Shown here piece after piece: positions 48,201 to 55,100 of a stretch of 64,000 bases of DNA. Positions within the stretch are counted from its first letter, which is position 1. The number at the start of each line of letters is the position of its first letter. A program made the position numbers and the translations under genes. The notes beneath the pieces are model-generated. The model was not told the DNA's origin. It worked only from the letters and a program-made list of their open reading frames with translations, and made no database searches. The stretch comes from Symsagittifera roscoffensis (Eukaryota > Xenacoelomorpha > Acoela > Convolutidae), in contig NC_087066.1 of NCBI RefSeq assembly GCF_963678635.1, positions 3,035,633 to 3,099,632 of the forward strand, given 5' to 3'.

Positions 48201-51200
48201 AAAGACTCATAAAAGATTCTTGACATTCAAAGAGTTTTGATGCGATGTAATTTTTTCAAATTGTGAATAGTGTTCGATCCTTCCTTCAGATTTTGTGAGT
48301 TCATTGAAGTTTTCCCAACACATTTTGGTTTAGTTGTAAAAGAATGAAATGAATGTAACTTGTATAGGTCGCGATGCTTCTTATTTTTTAAAACTTTCTT
48401 TGTTATATAGTTCATGTCATCCGTTAAAATAAGGCAAACTCCATTAGCGAACAGCAAATAGCCACCGCAAATTTCAATAATTTTTAGTTTCAAACATTGC
48501 CTGAATTTTCTGAATTCTCAGTTGATTACACTTTTGAGCGTAGTGTAATAGTACGACTATTCTTTTTTCCAACCTAAGTAGCAAATAGTGGTACCACTTT
48601 TGCTGGTACCTTTTATTTTTGATAGCCTTTGTTTTGACATTCGATTAGTATGAATTAACACAGTTGATTCATTTTTTATTCATCAAACGAAACGAAAAGA
48701 GCTATTTGTTTCGAACAACAGTACAATAATTAAAACTAGATTTCAGAAATTTTCCAACTCAATATATATCGCAATATTTATCGAAATGCATAATTTATAC
48801 GTAATTTGGCTGTATGCTTTCCAATTCAATACGTGCAAAATTTCTGTCCATGTCTTCAGTTTGTTATTTTCCAAATTCTTACATGTAAAAATGTGTCGAC
48901 TTGTATTTGGTGCCTTTTTCGCAGCATCGGATTGGCAATTTATTAACATATGTAACTGCTTTATTATGGAATATTGTTATTTAATTTTCAAGGGCCTGTA
49001 GCGCAGATGTGAGAAAAGGGGACTCCTAATCCCCTGGTCGTAGGAGCGAATCCTCCGCAGCAAACTTTTCAGTTTTCAAGGCTTATTTTCAACTTTTCTT
49101 ATTTGACATAGTTGAGCTGCTTTTCTGTCGTTTTCCTGCTAGTTTTTGGGAAGCACAGCCTCGCCTGTGTTAAAAAAAATTACCTTTAGATCCAGCTTTC
49201 TCTAAATGGGACAACTTTAAGTAAACAGGGTCAATCATACGAAATATTTGAAATTCAGAGAGCTGTAACGTGCCATTTTTTTCTCGTCGAAGTTTGAAAA
49301 TTGAAAACTGTTGAAAAATTTTTAATCCTTCATTTCGCTTTTTTTTGTTCTTTTACTTTGTTCGAACCATTTTTTTGGCTATGTGATTGTAGCACTTGTT
49401 CATTTTTAGGGATTATCAAACAGTATGGCGTGATTAGCGCAGAAGTTCCCGGTCACACCAGTTAAAAGAGATTTCAAAAAAATACGACACAGTTGCGGCC
49501 TTCAAATGCAAATTGCAGACTCAGCGGTATTTTTTGTGTTAACAAAATCTGAAAAATCTTTTTGAAGTTCGATTTGTTTTCTTAAATAACTGTAGTTGTA
49601 ATCTTAGAAAGTTTGTTTCGTTCTGCTTACACAGCAACTATCTCTCTTGCATTTTTCTGATTTTAGCAACAGATCGGAGGATAGTTAATAAAATCAGAAA
49701 AGGATACCTTTAGATTAAAATGAAAAATTTCATCCTACCTTTTTCATCATTCCGAGCTTGCGTAAGTGAAACTGAGTAGCAGAAGCGTCACATTTTTTGT
49801 TATCAAATCTCGACTGGGGCTTATGATTCTAAAACTAAAAGCCCAAAAAACTCTCTTCGAACCAAAACCAAGCTTAGGTCATAGTTTCGTCCTAGTTTTT
49901 GCACTTGGTTAAAACATTATATAATTTAAAGCTGTTTAAAAAAATACTGTGTCCCATGAAACTTATTGATTCAATCACATTTTTCAATTAGCTTTGATAT
50001 GCATTTTTTTGTACTTTAGTACTAACGACTCTCCTACTATAAGTGATTTTCAGCTGTTCTGCTGGCTGTTCCTTCCTAAATTACTCCTCAGAAACAAAAT
50101 ATTAATTGGCGAGGAAATTCTGAACTGATTAGTTTCAAAAAGTGTTCGAAAACATTCATAGTTTAAGGTTCTTGAACTCAGATGATTTTATTGGTCTTAA
50201 AGTTGTTCCAAAAGAGAAAAAAGACAAATTGAGCCGAAAACATACGTTTTGTTTCATCGTAAATTTAAAATATCCATCCTCTTCTAGACAAAATGAGACA
50301 GAACTTTCCGCAGGCATTTCAATTTCCTTGCGGAGTTTAAAAAAATAGATGAATTAGTTGCAATGGAGATAGCCCGCATAGCAAACGAAGATGGAGTTTA
50401 TTAGTTGGTATGGACGTAAAATAGTTGATTACATTTTGTGAAAGTGAGAATAACGGAAGTGGAGCAACTATTGTGCTTGTTATAAAATGTCGTTGCTTTC
50501 GTTGTTTGAAGACTCCCGAAACTCAGAGAGGAAGAGGAGTGTAGAAGGAAGCATGCAACTTCCACGTGCATCTTTGAAGCTCAACAAGTCCAACTCTTTC
50601 GAATCAGATGGGAGCAATCAATCCAATGGGGTTCGAATCTTGCAAATACTTTTCATTAATTTCATCATGCATTTTGTTTTTCTCAATATAATTTGGTTTT
50701 CATTGGTCCGGATCCAAAATGGGAGAAATATTCAATTCAAGGTCGCTGTAACAAAGATACATTTGGTTGAAATAACTATTTTCTTACTCCCAGTTTTGTT
50801 GAAAATTTTAATAATGACATAATAATAATTTTAATTGAGAACCAAGAGTCTTGGATAGTTCATGGCAACGCTTCCTTTCAACCTCTTTCATTAGCTGTGA
50901 TTTAGAGTGGTGGAAAACTGAATGCCCAGATAATTGGAAGCAAGACCCTTTCGGAGCTGCTGGGATCGGCGCCGTCTGCGATCGCCGCGGAAGCACCCAC
51001 GTCAAAAGAAAGCGAGTATCCCGGGTTCATGTTTTCGCGAGTTGAAGAGAAAAAGATGATGCTAAACATACAAAACAAAAAATTTATCACCCCAAAAAAC
51101 GACTCAGTAGGAAAAAACAATTACAGTGAGCGCTCTTTGTTTATTTCGTTGGGAAGGAAGCAAGAGGGCGATGCGAATGTCGAATTGAGAACACTGGAGC

Positions 51201-52101
51201 GGAAGGCTAGCCGGAGGTCTTCGAGCGACGGGTCGGAATCTAACCCACCATCATATCTGAACAAAGTCTTAAACGAACCGATCGAAGAGTATACCTCAGA
51301 AGAGAATAGACGGAGCTGCTCTGTCGATATGAACGACATTGATATCGGAACCAGTGGGCTGAACTCGGGGGGAGTGGAAGATTCTGAGATGGCGCCGCTT
51401 CCGAGAATTAAAGGATTTCATGAAGTGGCTCATGAGTTGAGAGAAGCAGCGAGGAAGGAGGAGGAACGGGATCTTCAGGAGCAGCAGAACAAACAAGAAT
51501 TTGCACGCCAGCAGCAAACTGAAAAACAGTCGCGCCAGACTACCCAGAACCAGTTCATGATGCAACAGCACCAAGCATCTTCAAATCAGAACCCCAACAA
51601 CACTAATAGTAACATTGCTGGCAATGTACCGAATGTGACCAATAGATCTCCTCCGTCGTCTCGGGAAATCGGACAAAATATGTTCCAGTCTCAAAGGCAA
51701 CAACAACAGCCACATCAGCCAAACAATAATCAACAGCAACAAGTTCAGCAGCAGCAGGGTTACATGTGCAACCAGCCCCAAAGGCCGAACTCGGTAGCAA
51801 TAGCGCCGGCCATACAGCAGCAGCAAGGACCACCCTCTGTCCATCGGACAACACCTACAGGACAAATGCCCCCCACTCCTGGGCACAACATGCAGATACA
51901 GTATAGCCAATCAAATCACCAGAACCAGATGTTCCAAATGTCAGCCAACCAGAGCGAGGCAAGCAGAAAGAACAGCGCGGCATCTGTGAATGATTTGAAC
52001 TCTGGCTTCGATCCAAATCTTCACCCGTTTCAGCAGCAGAATACAAATGCAAACGCTTCTCCTATACTGCATCAAACTCAGCCTCAGCAGCAGCATAATA
52101 T

Positions 52102-52136
<35 letters not shown>

Positions 52137-55100
52137 CGCCGGTGATGGGGGGACAGGAGTTCAAGCCGTTTCCACCTAACCTGTTCCGAGACCCAGTTAA
52201 CCCTCCAAACCAGACAATTGCCAACTTCAGTGCCCCAGGTATAGATTTAATAATCATTATTGCTATAAAGAGGATTTAGGTCTTTCAATTTCCAACATTT
52301 TCGTTTATCATGCAATGCATCTCGACTTCTGCAATACACCGGTTAAGGAACTTCGTTTTTCAATAGCTTTTCCCCTCAATATCTATTGAGAAGAGCAAAA
52401 CTGCTTCTTCGTAAACAGAAATTATGGAAAAAAAAATAACTGAATATGACGTGCATCTAACCTCTTGATATATGTTCAAGAATGCAAATTCAATGTAAAA
52501 TTTAACAGGTGCAATGATGCGAGATCAGAAGTCGCCTCAGCAGCACAGTATGACTCCTCAAGTCTACGTACCCTCACACTGCGTCAACCCCCCACCGAAC
52601 CATCACGCTCGAAGCGTGAACACTCCATCAATTCAACCTCAGCAACAACCCCAACAGAGACAACCAGATCATCATATACATCAGCAACACCAACAACAAC
52701 AGCAACAAACACAGGCGGTAAAGTACTACCGACCGACGCAACCGAGTCAACAACAGATCTACGTGTCTGCATCCCCGGTTGCCCATCAGAACTTGCAGAA
52801 TGAATCATCAATGCATCAAGTACCTCAGATGGGATCTTTCCCACAACACTACTACCAGCAGGGTCTCAACCCGCCAATGGTGACCAAACGTTTTGTAGGC
52901 ACTGGCTACCAGCCTTCAATTGTGAGGGCTCCAATGGGGATGCAACAACATCCGCATCGTCTCATTCGTACGCCGATTGACCAAGCCCAAAACGTACCCC
53001 AAGGAGCGACAATGTATGCGATGGCAGGACACCCGCAATTGCATTCTCCCCATATCATGAACGGAGCCGCTTTCAACAGGTTCCCGGCACAAGGTGCAAA
53101 CAACCCAGCTGCCAGAATAACCCAACAAGGGGGGTCCGCGTACCATCTGTACTCGATACCCCCCTCATTATCACAGCCCCACCCCCATGTTCAAAACATG
53201 CACAGTCCAATCAACGGCAGTGTGGACACACAACAGAGCTTGCAGTCTCCGGGTAATATAATGCGTCAGATGCCACCTGGAATGATGGGGAGGCCGCCGA
53301 GCGCAGTGCCCCAGGTGTACCACATGCCGAACAGCATGACACCTCAACCTAACCAGAAGCAACCACCCCACATTCATCATCAACAGCCGCCGCCGCCGCC
53401 GCAACAACCCAATGGTGCTAACACAATACAGAACGAATCGGCGCTGTCCGGCTTAATTCAACACGCGGGATCTCAGGCAGTGGCAGGACCTCAAATGTCT
53501 AGTACAACACTCTCTCCGACCATCAACACCTCAAACCTGGGAAGCAGTAGTTCTAATAACCATATCAATAATATTAATTGCGCTTCCATGGTTATGAGCA
53601 GTAGTAGTAACAATATTAACCTAAATAACCAAAACCAATGTATGGACAGGTTACAACCCATGCAGGTATCGAATAATTCCATGTCTGCAAACAGTGCCCA
53701 CCTTCATATGACGAATAGCTCCTCTAAACAGAACCAAATGTATATGATGTCGACCACCTCAAAGCTGATGCACTCGCCACACTCTAACAATCATCAACAA
53801 CAACAGAGCTACACACAGCCAGTTTCAAACAGTGTTTCTCACATGAATATGCAACAAATACAAGGCCAGAACAAAAGTACGGAAAAGCAACGAAAAAGCC
53901 CGAACAGCTCGAACAGTAAAAGCCTTGCCTCCAATCGACACGCGACAGCCGCCTCGCCTGTGAATAATGTAGAGCAAATGGACATTTCTGTAGGAAACAC
54001 TGGTAGTGGAATCACAGAAAAGTTATCAGGGGGGTTGAAAATGTGCAGCTCAAGTTCTAGTCTCCAATCGATTTCTTCAGTTGAAGATGAGCCCAAAATG
54101 ACAGAGCAAATGGAAGACCTGAATTCAATCTACGATGACTTTCTGTCTACTTTGAGTGGCGACAATCCGGGCAAAGCGGACGAGAGCATGGATACGTCTC
54201 ATACGGATATGGGATCGAGTACAAATGACTTGATGGTGCCAAGCTTCATGCATAATCGTTAGTATCACGGTGACATGATAAATTCAAGTTTCTAATGGAG
54301 AACTAGATCTTCATAAATTGAATTGTAAGAGTCTTTGGATGTTGAGCATGTTAATAAACAACTGCAGAAATTTCCATTGCTTGAAAACATTTGCCAGATT
54401 GAGCAACACTAAAATTTATTTAGCCAGAGAATAAAGGGCAATGTATATTTTAATTTTCAGATAACACATATTGTGGTTTAGTTTTTTCGTTTAAATGGCA
54501 ACTAGCTCAAAATGTTTTGATCGCATTCATACAATACAAATTCACAAAAATTGTCAAGCAAGCTCTCATAAGAAAATGAGGTTTTCTTAGCTTAAATCAC
54601 TAATTTTGTTTTAACGAACGTTACTTGATCGCTTTTCTCGCTCAAAACCCAAAAACTTTAAAATTTCACTAAAACAATTTTTTGATAATATTCAATATCG
54701 ACGACCCATTCCGATAATTATTTGTGGTACTTGATTTTTGCGTGGAAAATGGAAAAAAAAACGAAAAAACTAAAACACTTAATTGTGCATATTTGATAGT
54801 TTTCACGCTTGAAGCAGCAATTTGTTTAAGCTACTGCTGAACCTTTTCTAGACTTTTGAAAGTTTTTGTGTAGGTTTTACTGTTTTGTATAGCGAATAAA
54901 GGTGGGGTACATTTTCCGTGTAAAAATTTGAATTTTTTGTTGGATTTGACAGCTTATTGGTTTCTTATAGTAGATAAGTTTCTATGAAATTCTTTGCTCA
55001 ATTTTAGTGCAGAGTCGAAATAACAGTGGACAGTACAACACGACAAACAACCTTATCTCCAACACGTCCCATGGTGGCTTCACAATGCTAAACACTTCCA

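Larger units (their letters stand above)
47434..50511 (+). other. intron 8 (3.08 kb) with SINE-like repeats
   Basis: Contains two copies of a second tRNA-like family and a family B-like hairpin repeat. No exon supported. Confidence 0.55.

Noticed and set aside
48989-49060. Functional tRNA-Arg gene
   Set aside because: Anticodon arm and T arm are recognisable, but the acceptor stem does not pair and the D arm is poor.
51121-54096. Several minus-strand frames of 60-110 codons under exons 10 and 11
   Set aside because: Mirror readings of CAG/CAA-rich coding sequence (Leu/Cys-rich); the plus-strand exons are supported by splice phases.
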